Counted from the stretch's first letter, positions 1-5,932 are shown. The stretch is 6,080 bases of DNA from an uncultured Anaerocolumna sp. (GCA_937901695.1 CALDJN010000148.1:1-6080), one strand, 5' to 3'. Program-made: numbers and translations. The notes: generated by a model from the sequence alone, not told the origin.

Positions 1-185
1 ATAAGCGTATCCCGCCTAAATTAATTTAACCTCATCAGGGAGGGCCCCCATTTCCATATATGAGGGTAATCCCTACTTCGTAGACAGGGGTAGGTCTTGC
101 CTATTTCAGCCGGAGTTCAAGATACTGCTGAAATGCCCCATAGTGGCAATGAGGTTATGAGCGAGCAGTATAAGCGGATATTCCG
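1..185 (+). ncRNA. Structured noncoding RNA, probable raiA-class (5' end may lie outside the window)
   Basis: There is no credible ORF here, but the plus strand carries a nested set of helices. An outer stem pairs 8-15 with 174-180 (TATCCCGC against GCGGATA, one bulge). A perfect 8-bp stem pairs AACCTCAT (28-35) with ATGAGGTT (149-156). Inside it lie AGGG-taat-CCCT (63-74), CTAC-ttc-GTAG (73-83, exclusive of the previous), TAGG/CCTA (91-94/100-103), a perfect 7-bp TTTCAGC/GCTGAAA stem (104-110/127-133) and GCC/GGC (135-137/145-147). CCCC at 46-49 could form a pseudoknot with GGGG at 87-90. The size of about 190 nt, the multibranched shape and unpaired conserved-looking segments such as GAGCGAGC fit the raiA ncRNA class of Firmicutes. 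I am matching from memory, so the family name is inference. It does not look like 6S RNA (no single long rod with a central bubble), tmRNA, RNase P or a riboswitch I know. A hairpin at 216-250 follows. Confidence 0.6.
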
Positions 186-215
186 TTTTGACTTACTGTA
201 AATTTCTATCTTAAA

Positions 216-250
216 AGGGAAGAATCTTTTATAAAATGAGATTCTTCCCT
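216..250. terminator. Bidirectional intrinsic terminator between the structured RNA and tdk
   Basis: A perfect 12-bp stem pairs AGGGAAGAATCT (216-227) with AGATTCTTCCCT (239-250) around an 11-nt AT-rich loop. Read on the minus strand the stem is followed by TTTTAAG, which fits termination of tdk 77 bases upstream. Read on the plus strand it follows the structured RNA, but the T-tract there is poor (AAACCCTTTA). The convergent layout suggests shared use. The stem contains AAGAATCT, also present at the ends of the dispersed repeat at 2315-2556, so it might derive from a relic of that element. Confidence 0.7.
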
Positions 251-326
251 AAACCCTTTACATATTAATTTTTATTGAAATGTATTCCAAACTATTACCA
301 ATTACTTTTTTACTGAATACCCGGAA

Positions 327-911
327 CTAATTGTTCTTTCTTTTTTCCAGAGCCTTATTCTTTAATCTTTCATAACATTTTTTACACAATGCTTTGTACC
401 TCTCATTACCACCAATAACAATCTGCTCTCCTGATGTTATCAGGTTTCCTTCACTATCGAATCTGCCATTGTAATTTGCTCTTGCTCCACATTGACATAC
501 GGTTTTTATCTCATGAATACTTTCTGATAGTTCAAGCAGTCGTTTGCTTCCTTCAAATAAATGTTGTGAAAAATCTGTTAGTAATCCAAAACATATTACC
601 GGAATATCAAATGATATTTTATAAAGCTCATCTACTTGTTTTTCCGTTAAGAATTGAGCTTCATCAATCATTAATACATCTGTAGCATTTTTATCATAAA
701 AGTTATATATAGAACTTCCCGGATTAACCATGCTGCACTGTGCTTCTATCCCTATACGTGATTTAATTACCGAAAACCCTTCTCTGTCATCCAGGGAAGG
801 TTTTAATAAAGTAACCCTAAAACCTTGTTCTTCATAATTATATTTAATCATTAATAAATTTGCTGATTTACTGCTGTTCATACAGCCGTACTTAAAATAT
901 AGTTTTGCCAT
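327..911 (-). CDS. tdk: Thymidine kinase (type II, TK1-like)
   Basis: Cytosolic enzyme that phosphorylates thymidine to dTMP with ATP in pyrimidine salvage. The 194-residue protein has the normal length for bacterial TK1-type kinases. A P-loop lies near residues 9-16 (GCMNSSKS, with Ser where many homologues have the second Gly). DEAQF at 83-87 carries the Walker B Asp and the likely catalytic Glu84. CFGLLTDF (107-114) matches the family's CxGLxxDF segment. The zinc-binding domain shows two Cys pairs, Cys139/Cys141 and Cys176/Cys179. The substrate-covering lasso runs through about 161-175 (GEQIVIGG...RY). The ATG is preceded by AGAGAG at a usable distance. It lies 85 bases downstream of tldE on the same strand, so cotranscription is possible; I see no convincing promoter of its own. 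The hairpin at 216-250 is its likely terminator. The family assignment is secure. Confidence 0.95.
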   Translation of the reverse strand: MAKLYFKYGCMNSSKSANLLMIKYNYEEQGFRVTLLKPSLDDREGFSVIKSRIGIEAQCSMVNPGSSIYNFYDKNATDVLMIDEAQFLTEKQVDELYKISFDIPVICFGLLTDFSQHLFEGSKRLLELSESIHEIKTVCQCGARANYNGRFDSEGNLITSGEQIVIGGNERYKALCKKCYERLKNKALEKRKNN

Positions 912-996
912 GGTAACTCTCTTTTCTTACTACTATTCATAAATATATTAAACATATTCCAAGCCAAAGTGGATATTGTACACAAGCAAGTTTTTC

Positions 997-2271
997 CTAA
1001 GCTCCTGCTACACTTACATTCTCTAAACGAATAGCAAATGGTCCTTCAAAATCAATTTCCTTTTGCATTTCTTTAGAAAAAGTTAGGTTCTTCTGAGCTT
1101 CCAATAGATTACCATTAATAGAACCTCCTGTTACAGGGGTTACAGTTTCTCCATCATATAATAAAGCAAGACGAATTTCCCCGGCAAAGTGTCCGGAAAG
1201 GTCATCCATCTGGAAATCAGAGAAATTTAAAATGTATAAATATTTACCTGTCTTCATTTCATCAAAGCTTTTCGCACCGGAAGGAAGGAGAATGCTATGA
1301 TAATCTCCTGTTGGTTCAATACCTAAGTAATAAGCAAAACGGCTGGTTCCATGAATGGTTTTTAGTACACCATCTTCAATAAGTGGTCTGTCTGTCATAG
1401 GAATTCCCTCACTACTATAAGGCTCTCTTGCTTTTAAAGTAATATTTAGTAATTCACCAGTCACGTCCTGACCTTGTATATTGTTACCTATAGTATAATT
1501 TGAATATTTAGGATAAATCATACTTGCATTAGCATGGTTCAGATAATAATCGCATATTATTCCTACATGTTTTCCAGACAAAATTACGGTATAATCCCCT
1601 GCAGCAGGTGCAGTAGTTGCTTGTGCTCTTGCTTTCGTGATTTCCAATGTCTGCTTTACTTTATCCTTAAGGGATTGTGTATCCAGATTTTCATAAGCAA
1701 AACTCTGATAGGTTTCTACGTCTTGCGGTGTTACACACTGTATGACGTATTCACCTTTTGCCAAATATTTTTCGTAACTCACATCAATACCATTGGAATT
1801 TACAATTCGGTTTATAATCTTCTCTACAAATAGTTCAGCAGAATTGATAAAGGTATCTTCTAAAGTGTCTTCTGAAAATAAAGCTTCTGCCATCTTTCCT
1901 GCTGCCTCTGCCAAAGTTCCAGCAGATAGGGAACTTTCCATTCTGACACATTCTTCTTTTTTACCGGATGGCAGATCATAATATGGATTATTTACATAAG
2001 AAGCTGCAAAATATGCATCTTTTATAGTGGAAACAATCTCTTCATCTGTCATGCCCGGATATATGCCTACTGTTGAGGAGCCACGCATTTTAGCCCCATC
2101 TTTTTCAAAATCTTTGAAGATAGTTACCGTATAATGATGTACCTCCTTTTGTCTTCTCATGTCTAAACGTTTTTTAATAAAGAATAATTCCACGGTTTCC
2201 TGTATGTCTTCATGAATCAGGTAAGTGGATATATTATTTTGTTTTAATGCAGATAATATTATATTTATCAA
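997..2271 (-). CDS. tldE: TldE/PmbA family subunit of the TldD-TldE metalloprotease
   Basis: Partner of TldD in a two-subunit protease that degrades unfolded peptides and, in enterobacteria, matures microcin B17 and helps turn over the CcdA antitoxin. The protein lacks HExxxH, as expected for TldE. Family hallmarks are an N-terminal beta-rich half (HHYTVTIFKDFE, RGSSTVGIYPGMTDEE), a mid segment TDRPLIEDGVLKTIHGTSR leading into YYLGIEPTG, and a C-terminal GGSINGNLLEAQKN followed by IRLENVSVAGA. At 424 residues it is slightly shorter than the roughly 450-residue E. coli PmbA. No ATG fits the N-terminus. The frame offers TTG at 2283, GTG at 2280 and TTG at 2271. The upstream AAAGGATTGGTGAT abuts the first two but lies at proper distance from TTG 2271, giving MINIILSALKQNN, so I prefer that start. 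A longer form of up to 428 residues (start 2283) is possible. It is separated from tldD by a 372-base repeat island. Confidence 0.9.
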   Translation of the reverse strand: MINIILSALKQNNISTYLIHEDIQETVELFFIKKRLDMRRQKEVHHYTVTIFKDFEKDGAKMRGSSTVGIYPGMTDEEIVSTIKDAYFAASYVNNPYYDLPSGKKEECVRMESSLSAGTLAEAAGKMAEALFSEDTLEDTFINSAELFVEKIINRIVNSNGIDVSYEKYLAKGEYVIQCVTPQDVETYQSFAYENLDTQSLKDKVKQTLEITKARAQATTAPAAGDYTVILSGKHVGIICDYYLNHANASMIYPKYSNYTIGNNIQGQDVTGELLNITLKAREPYSSEGIPMTDRPLIEDGVLKTIHGTSRFAYYLGIEPTGDYHSILLPSGAKSFDEMKTGKYLYILNFSDFQMDDLSGHFAGEIRLALLYDGETVTPVTGGSINGNLLEAQKNLTFSKEMQKEIDFEGPFAIRLENVSVAGA

Positions 2272-2300
2272 GATAATCACCAATCCTTTTCTAATTTTAT

Positions 2301-2306
2301 ATTATA
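2301..2306 (-). promoter_or_regulatory. Possible -10 box for tldE
   Basis: On the minus strand TATAAT lies about 30 bases upstream of the preferred TTG start, just ahead of the ribosome-binding sequence. A 17-base spacer would put the -35 at 2324-2329 (GGCTCA), which is far from consensus and lies inside the first copy of the tandem repeat. If the promoter is real, the repeat supplies its -35 region. The AT-rich context makes chance occurrence likely. Confidence 0.3.
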
Positions 2307-2314
2307 GATCAATC

Positions 2315-2419
2315 CTGTCATTCTGAGCCCAAAGGGCGAAGAATCTCGACTGTCATTCTGAGCCCAAATGACGAAGAATCTCGACTGTCATTCTGAGCCC
2401 AAGGGGCGAAGAATCTCGA
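2315..2419 (+). repeat. Three tandem 35-bp copies of a dispersed TGTCATTCTGAG...GAAGAATC repeat
   Basis: Three head-to-tail units occupy 2315-2349, 2350-2384 and 2385-2419, each exactly 35 bp. Each begins CTGTCATTCTGAGCCC and ends CGAAGAATCTCGA. The units differ only in the middle (AAAGGG, AAATGA, AAGGGG). The outer parts, TGTCATTCTGAGC and GCGAAGAATC, are the ends of a dispersed repeat type that I know from many bacterial genomes, whose translation gives spurious 'CHSERSEE' peptides. The copies face two inverted copies downstream, and unit 3 can form a 10-bp hairpin with the first of these (2406-2415/2430-2439). They lie in the tldD-tldE gap and end about 30 bases upstream of the tldE start region. 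Confidence 0.9.
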
Positions 2420-2428
2420 TTTAAAGTT

Positions 2429-2480
2429 GGATTCTTCGCAAATTCCAACTTCGTTGAATTTTCGTTTAGAATTATCACGC
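2429..2480 (-). repeat. Inverted copy 1 of the dispersed repeat, with internal palindrome
   Basis: This 52-bp segment starts GGATTCTTCGC and ends TTAGAATTATCACGC. It is in opposite orientation to the tandem units and closely matches the copy at 2507-2556. The inner part, AATTCCAACTTCGTTGAATT (2441-2460), is a palindrome with one extra C relative to the other copy. The right end is degraded (TTTAGAATTATCAC where the second copy has CTCAGAATGACAC), so this looks like the older copy. Confidence 0.8.
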
Positions 2481-2506
2481 TTAACAAGCATCACTATGAA
2501 CGAAAG

Positions 2507-2556
2507 GGATTCTTCGCGAATTCAACTTCGTTGAATTTTCGCTCAGAATGACACGC
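2507..2556 (-). repeat. Inverted copy 2 of the dispersed repeat, with internal palindrome
   Basis: A 50-bp copy runs from GGATTCTTCGCG to GCTCAGAATGACACGC. Its ends are exact complements of the tandem units: GCTCAGAATGACA (2541-2553) pairs with TGTCATTCTGAGC, and GATTCTTCGC (2508-2517) with GCGAAGAATC. The centre is a perfect 8-bp hairpin, AATTCAAC-ttc-GTTGAATT (2519-2537). It appears to be the best-preserved full unit in the island, and transcripts through here should fold strongly. Confidence 0.85.
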
Positions 2557-2579
2557 TTTTATAGCAATAACAATTTTGT

Positions 2580-2602
2580 CGCTTAGAATTATCACATTTA
2601 AC
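2580..2602 (-). repeat. Partial, decayed third inverted repeat end
   Basis: The segment CGCTTAGAATTATCACATTTAAC resembles the right end of inverted copy 1 and its flank (2463-2485), with two or three differences. No left half precedes it in matching register, so it is best read as a truncated copy or as duplicated flank of copy 1. Confidence 0.55.
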
Positions 2603-2609
2603 AGCGCCA

Positions 2610-2633
2610 CAATAGTAACTCCAATAGTAACTC
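2610..2633 (+). repeat. Short 12-bp tandem duplication
   Basis: CAATAGTAACTC occurs twice in direct succession (2610-2621 and 2622-2633), shortly after the tldD stop codon in the direction of transcription. It is probably replication slippage. No function is evident. Confidence 0.7.
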
Positions 2634-2655
2634 CAGCTCCAACGGCAAAGTATAT

Positions 2656-4086
2656 TTATCCAAGACGAATCTTTGCTTTTATATATGGACCGCCATCCGA
2701 TACTTTCACCCATTCTTTGTAGCCTTTTCCACAGAAGCCACCACCAGAAAGCACCGTTGTATCAGATATCATAGAGATTGACTTTAATAAATCAGGAACA
2801 TATCCTGTCAGAACAATAGGTGAATAAATCTTTCCGGTCAATTTGCCATCTTTGATTTCTCTTGCCATATTAACCATACATTGAATTCCCCAATTTTTAG
2901 GGTCTTCCATACCACTACTTGCATTTTCTAATAAGAAACCATCTTTAATGGAAGCAATCATATCTTCTATCTTATCTTTACCTGCTTCAAAATAGGTATT
3001 GGTCATTCGAGTGTAAGCTTTTCTTTCATAACTTTCTCTTCTTCCGTTACCGGTTGGCTTGGTATTCAGATACATAGCGGATTGACTGTCACTAATTCCA
3101 CGTCTTAAAATACCCTTTTCAATAATAACGGTATTCTGTGCCGGTACCCCTTCATCATCGAAGAAATAGGTAGCGGCTTCTTTTGCTGCTGCAGCGCCAT
3201 CGTGCATTGTAATTAGTGGGGAGGCAACGTATTCACCAATGTATTTTTCAGCCAAAGCACGTTTCTTCACGAACATATCCATTTCAACCCCGTGTCCAAA
3301 TGCCTCATGTACAATCATACCAGTAACCTCAGGTGTGCAGATGCAATCATATTCACCCGGTTTGATTGACTCACTTTCTAAAAGGTCTAATGTAATCTGT
3401 GCTACAGACTTAATATCACCTTTCATTTCTTCCAGTAACTCTGTTCCACCAAGGTTGGAATAACCTTTAAAATAATATTTTATTTCTTCTCCCCTGGAAG
3501 CCATAACAATAACACTGCCGGTTGTCCATAAAACATTTTGTTCCATGTCTTTATTCTTAGATAAGAATAATTTATGATACTGTTGATAATTACAACGAAC
3601 CGTACAGTCCAAAATCTTATCATCAAAACGTTTTCCTTCTTCACTTAGTTTGGTTATGAAGGTAACGATTTTTTCGTCTCCCAGTTCTTCCGGATTTTGT
3701 ATATATTCTGTGCTTTCTTTAAACACATTTGGTTCATCCAGTAGTTCTCCATATTGACTTTCTGTAATGCCTTCCGGCAAGGATTCTTTTAGAGGTATTA
3801 AACTATACTTAATATTATATAAAATATCGGGTATAGAGCCTTCTGTGATTTCATTAAAGGAATATTCTCCATAGCTATTTCCATCATATACCTTAGCTAC
3901 AAAACCCCGTCCGCTTAATAAACTGTCTTCCTTGATTACGGTACCGCTTTTGGATACGGAATAACTTTTACCTTTGGAATCGGCGGCTAAAATAGAAGCA
4001 TAGGAATACTCTTCCAACAGACTGTTTAACAGTTCCTTTAACAGTGGTTTTACTTGATTTAAGTATTGACTTGATTTTACTTTCAT
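2656..4086 (-). CDS. tldD: TldD family zinc metalloprotease, catalytic subunit
   Basis: Catalytic half of the cytosolic TldD-TldE protease, which cleaves unfolded or peptide substrates admitted to an internal chamber. The 476-residue length fits TldD. The zinc motif HEAFGHG is at 260-266: His260 and His265 are ligands, and Glu261 is the general base. The third ligand expected from the family is Cys452 in GFCGKG. Other signature blocks are DDEGVPAQNTVIIEKGIL (310-327), TPTGNGRRESY-like KPTGNGRRESYERKAYTRMTN (343-363) and a C-terminal substrate-sheet region ending VSDGGPYIKAKIRLG. All active-site elements are present, so it should be active. The ATG is the only sensible start because an in-frame TAA lies three codons upstream. 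Its best Shine-Dalgarno (AAAGGG, 4103-4108) sits about 16 bases away, which is unusually far. It lies 100 bases downstream of mscS, in an AT-rich gap where a promoter could lie but none is clear. Its partner tldE follows after the repeat island. Confidence 0.95.
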   Translation of the reverse strand: MKVKSSQYLNQVKPLLKELLNSLLEEYSYASILAADSKGKSYSVSKSGTVIKEDSLLSGRGFVAKVYDGNSYGEYSFNEITEGSIPDILYNIKYSLIPLKESLPEGITESQYGELLDEPNVFKESTEYIQNPEELGDEKIVTFITKLSEEGKRFDDKILDCTVRCNYQQYHKLFLSKNKDMEQNVLWTTGSVIVMASRGEEIKYYFKGYSNLGGTELLEEMKGDIKSVAQITLDLLESESIKPGEYDCICTPEVTGMIVHEAFGHGVEMDMFVKKRALAEKYIGEYVASPLITMHDGAAAAKEAATYFFDDEGVPAQNTVIIEKGILRRGISDSQSAMYLNTKPTGNGRRESYERKAYTRMTNTYFEAGKDKIEDMIASIKDGFLLENASSGMEDPKNWGIQCMVNMAREIKDGKLTGKIYSPIVLTGYVPDLLKSISMISDTTVLSGGGFCGKGYKEWVKVSDGGPYIKAKIRLG

Positions 4087-4186
4087 ATATTTTTACACTT
4101 ATCCCTTTCTATTTATAAATATATATTATCTATTAAAAATTCAAATTTTCTTATAGAGCCAAAAGAAACCTGAATGTTTTTATCTT

Positions 4187-5014
4187 TTATTTTTCTATTT
4201 GTTCAATGGTCTTATTTATAACTTCAACTTGTTTATATGGTATCTCAATATTATTTTCTTTAAATTTCTCCAGTACACTCTTTCTTATATCACTACAAGC
4301 CATAAAATTTTCACCAACTTCTTTTGTCCAAATCTGAACTCTTAAAGCCACACCATTTTCAGTTAAATCCCGAATGATAACTTTAACAGGAGTCTGTTCC
4401 GTGATTAATACCAGTTCATGAGAAGAAACTAACTCTTCCAATATGCTAATGGCTTTATCTAAGTCCGACTCATAGCTAATTAAAACATCTAAGAAATTAC
4501 CTGCCCTGCTGTCCCTATTACTATTATTTTCAATCATCTGTTTATTCATAACGCTGTTTGGAATTACAATCTTGGAATTGTTAAAAGTTCTAATTATGGT
4601 ATGTCGGACTGTAATATCTTCTACGATACCAGTTACCTTTAACCCAAGAATCTGTACACGTTCACCAACTTCAAAAGGCCGGCTCCAGGATAGCATAACT
4701 CCACTAAGAATATCATTTAAGCTTTCTTGGGCTGCAAATATTGCAACAGCAACTATTATACCAGAACTGGTAAGAAATGAAGTGGTAAAGTCTGTGTTTG
4801 GTTTAATCAGCTTAAATACTGCGAATATTCCTATAACATATATAAATACTGTAATTATGGAACGGGTAAATTTTAAGTGTATTTTGTTATGTCTTTTTAA
4901 GATACTTCTAAATAGAGCTTTATTTAATTTGTTCAATACAAGCACTAATAAAACTATAATGATAGTTTTATAAAATATAATCAAATTATTATTATTAAGA
5001 AAATTTTCAAGCAT
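4187..5014 (-). CDS. mscS: MscS-family small-conductance mechanosensitive channel
   Basis: Inner-membrane channel of the MscS type, opened by membrane tension to release solutes on hypo-osmotic shock. The 275-residue length matches E. coli MscS (286). Three hydrophobic helices lie at about 11-28, 51-69 and 80-108. The last holds the pore-lining pattern SSGIIVAVAIFAAQESLNDIL and continues into WSRPFEVGERVQI (110-122), the family's signature at the start of the beta domain. TFNNSKIVIPNSVMNKQMI (143-161) is the usual 'G.xVxIPN' strand region, followed by the alpha/beta domain (YESDLDKAISIL) and the C-terminal EIPYKQVEV. The short N-terminus gives the minimal three-helix form. A strong AGGAGG (minus strand, 5020-5026) sits about 6 bases before the ATG. 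It lies 33 bases downstream of a small membrane protein gene and is probably cotranscribed with it. Confidence 0.93.
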   Translation of the reverse strand: MLENFLNNNNLIIFYKTIIIVLLVLVLNKLNKALFRSILKRHNKIHLKFTRSIITVFIYVIGIFAVFKLIKPNTDFTTSFLTSSGIIVAVAIFAAQESLNDILSGVMLSWSRPFEVGERVQILGLKVTGIVEDITVRHTIIRTFNNSKIVIPNSVMNKQMIENNSNRDSRAGNFLDVLISYESDLDKAISILEELVSSHELVLITEQTPVKVIIRDLTENGVALRVQIWTKEVGENFMACSDIRKSVLEKFKENNIEIPYKQVEVINKTIEQIEK

Positions 5015-5047
5015 ATAGCGCCTCCTTATTTTCCTTTTGCCAAAACC

Positions 5048-5221
5048 TTATTTCTTATCTACAGTACTTTTCGGTTTTAAGCCTCCATATAATATCATAA
5101 TCACAGAAATGATAAGTACTGGTACTGCAATCCAAACTGAAATAGGCGTAAACAGCTTATCAATTACCATATAAACCCCAAAAATAAAAAGCCCTAGAAA
5201 TAATATTACTTTTTTATTCAT
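5048..5221 (-). CDS. Small two-helix membrane protein, unknown function
   Basis: A 57-codon ORF begins ATG at 5221 and ends TAA at 5048. The translation starts MNKKVILFLGLFIFGVYMVI, passes through DKLFTPISVW and ends GGLKPKSTVDKK. Two hydrophobic segments (about 4-20 and 27-46) flank a short polar turn. The charged N-terminus (NKK) and Lys-rich tail suggest that both ends are cytoplasmic, with a hairpin in the membrane. GAGG lies about 5 bases before the ATG. The clean hydrophobic pattern, the ribosome-binding site and the 33-base gap to mscS support a real gene. I do not recognise a family. A role alongside the channel is guesswork based only on position. Confidence 0.7.
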   Translation of the reverse strand: MNKKVILFLGLFIFGVYMVIDKLFTPISVWIAVPVLIISVIMILYGGLKPKSTVDKK

Positions 5222-5269
5222 TCTAACCTCAATTCTGGCCCTTTAGCGCCATTTAATAACGAAAGCAGC

Positions 5270-5287
5270 TTTGTGCGCCAGCACAAA
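5270..5287. terminator. Short inverted repeat after the CAT-like gene, weak terminator candidate
   Basis: TTTGTGC (5270-5276) and GCACAAA (5281-5287) pair perfectly around GCCA, 7 bases past the stop of the CAT-like gene. On the minus strand the hairpin is followed by GCTGCTTTCGTTATT, which is T-rich but has no clean T-run. It may attenuate readthrough into the small membrane gene. Confidence 0.35.
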
Positions 5288-5293
5288 TTGCAG

Positions 5294-5932
5294 TTAAATA
5301 AAATTAGGATGTTCTAATAACTCCTGCAACGTATTATAATATTCACCAGCATGTAATCCATCTGCCAATGCATGATGCATCTGTATTGACAAAGGAAGTT
5401 TCATTCTTCCATTCTCTTCAAAGTATTTACCCCAGGATATTCTAGGAATACTATCTACCGGATTCATTTGAATAGGACTTACCATACTGGTAAATGGAAT
5501 CCAAGGGATACTGGTTATATACAAGAAATCATCTCGACCGGGTTCATCTTCAAGACTAATATTCTTCTTTACTTTTTCCATACTTTCCATAGCACGAGCC
5601 TTAAAAATCGAGAAATCGTCTATATAATCAACGGTACAATAACTAAATAATTTACTTTCCGTCATAACAGTGAAAGACGGACTGACTACCTCGTGTTCTA
5701 TCACTTTATCCTCTCTTATTCTCTGACGGAATTCCGGAATGCCATTTGCTGCTTTACTGGCAAGATACGTAATGGATATGAAAAAAGGAATGTCATGTTC
5801 CTTAATGTACTTAAAATAATTCGTAATATCCAGATTAACACAAATATTAAAATGAGGATAGCTAAATTGATTAAAAAAATGAAAATGTTCTTTACGAATC
5901 CAGTTTTCCATATCTATATATTGAAACTTCAT
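5294..5932 (-). CDS. Chloramphenicol acetyltransferase-like protein (type A CAT family)
   Basis: Predicted trimeric cytosolic acetyl-CoA-dependent O-acetyltransferase of the classical CAT fold. The 212-residue length matches the family. The N-terminal signature DMENWIRKEHFHFF (7-20) corresponds to the WxRKEHFxxF block of CAT enzymes. FNICVNLDIT (28-37) and NGIPEFRQRI (63-72) follow in the usual order. SIPWIPFTSM (141-150) holds Ser149, at the position of the family's transition-state-stabilising Ser. The catalytic motif is MHHALADGLHAGEYY (185-199), with His187 as general base and Asp191 as its structural partner. The classic plasmid enzymes read HHAVCDG, so this is a divergent, probably chromosomal member. 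Resistance to chloramphenicol is plausible but not shown by sequence alone, so I leave the symbol blank. AGGAGG lies 8 bases before the ATG. It appears to be its own transcription unit, with a -10 box at 5983-5988 and a hairpin on each side. Confidence 0.9.
   Translation of the reverse strand: MKFQYIDMENWIRKEHFHFFNQFSYPHFNICVNLDITNYFKYIKEHDIPFFISITYLASKAANGIPEFRQRIREDKVIEHEVVSPSFTVMTESKLFSYCTVDYIDDFSIFKARAMESMEKVKKNISLEDEPGRDDFLYITSIPWIPFTSMVSPIQMNPVDSIPRISWGKYFEENGRMKLPLSIQMHHALADGLHAGEYYNTLQELLEHPNFI

Noticed and set aside
1..185. Cobalamin or other riboswitch, or 6S RNA
   Set aside because: There is no B12-box or other riboswitch core that I recognise, and no downstream plus-strand gene to regulate. 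The fold is multibranched rather than the single rod with a central bubble of 6S RNA.
434..685. Plus-strand ORF opposite tdk
   Set aside because: It is antisense to well-supported thymidine kinase motifs, has no ribosome-binding site, and its translation has no recognisable features.
912..996. Possible tdk promoter (TACAAT or TTGGAA-type boxes)
   Set aside because: No pair of -35 and -10 boxes has acceptable spacing, and AT-rich sequence yields such matches by chance.
1534..1981. Two plus-strand ORFs opposite tldE
   Set aside because: They overlap the conserved tldE frame and look like antisense shadows, with no independent support.
2315..2419. Possible CRISPR array
   Set aside because: The 35-bp units abut directly with no unique spacers, inverted copies follow, and no cas genes are present. 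It is a tandem repeat.
2504..2620. Minus-strand GTG ORF of 38 codons after tldD (begins GTG GCG CTG, with GGAG 8 bases upstream), in frame with tldD after its stop codon
   Set aside because: About half of it is a translation of the dispersed repeat (CHSERKFNEVE type), a known source of spurious peptides. No conserved-looking protein features remain once the repeat is removed.
3239..3463. Plus-strand ORF opposite tldD
   Set aside because: It lies opposite the HEAFGHG region of tldD, where codon constraint on the real gene explains the open frame.
4087..4186. Possible tldD promoter (TTGAAT with a TATTTA box at 17 bases) and mscS terminator
   Set aside because: The -10 match is poor in a uniformly AT-rich stretch, and no convincing GC-containing stem with a T-run was found.
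4572..4973. 133-codon plus-strand ORF opposite mscS
   Set aside because: It is antisense to the MscS pore and beta domains. Its apparent hydrophobicity mirrors the membrane helices on the other strand.
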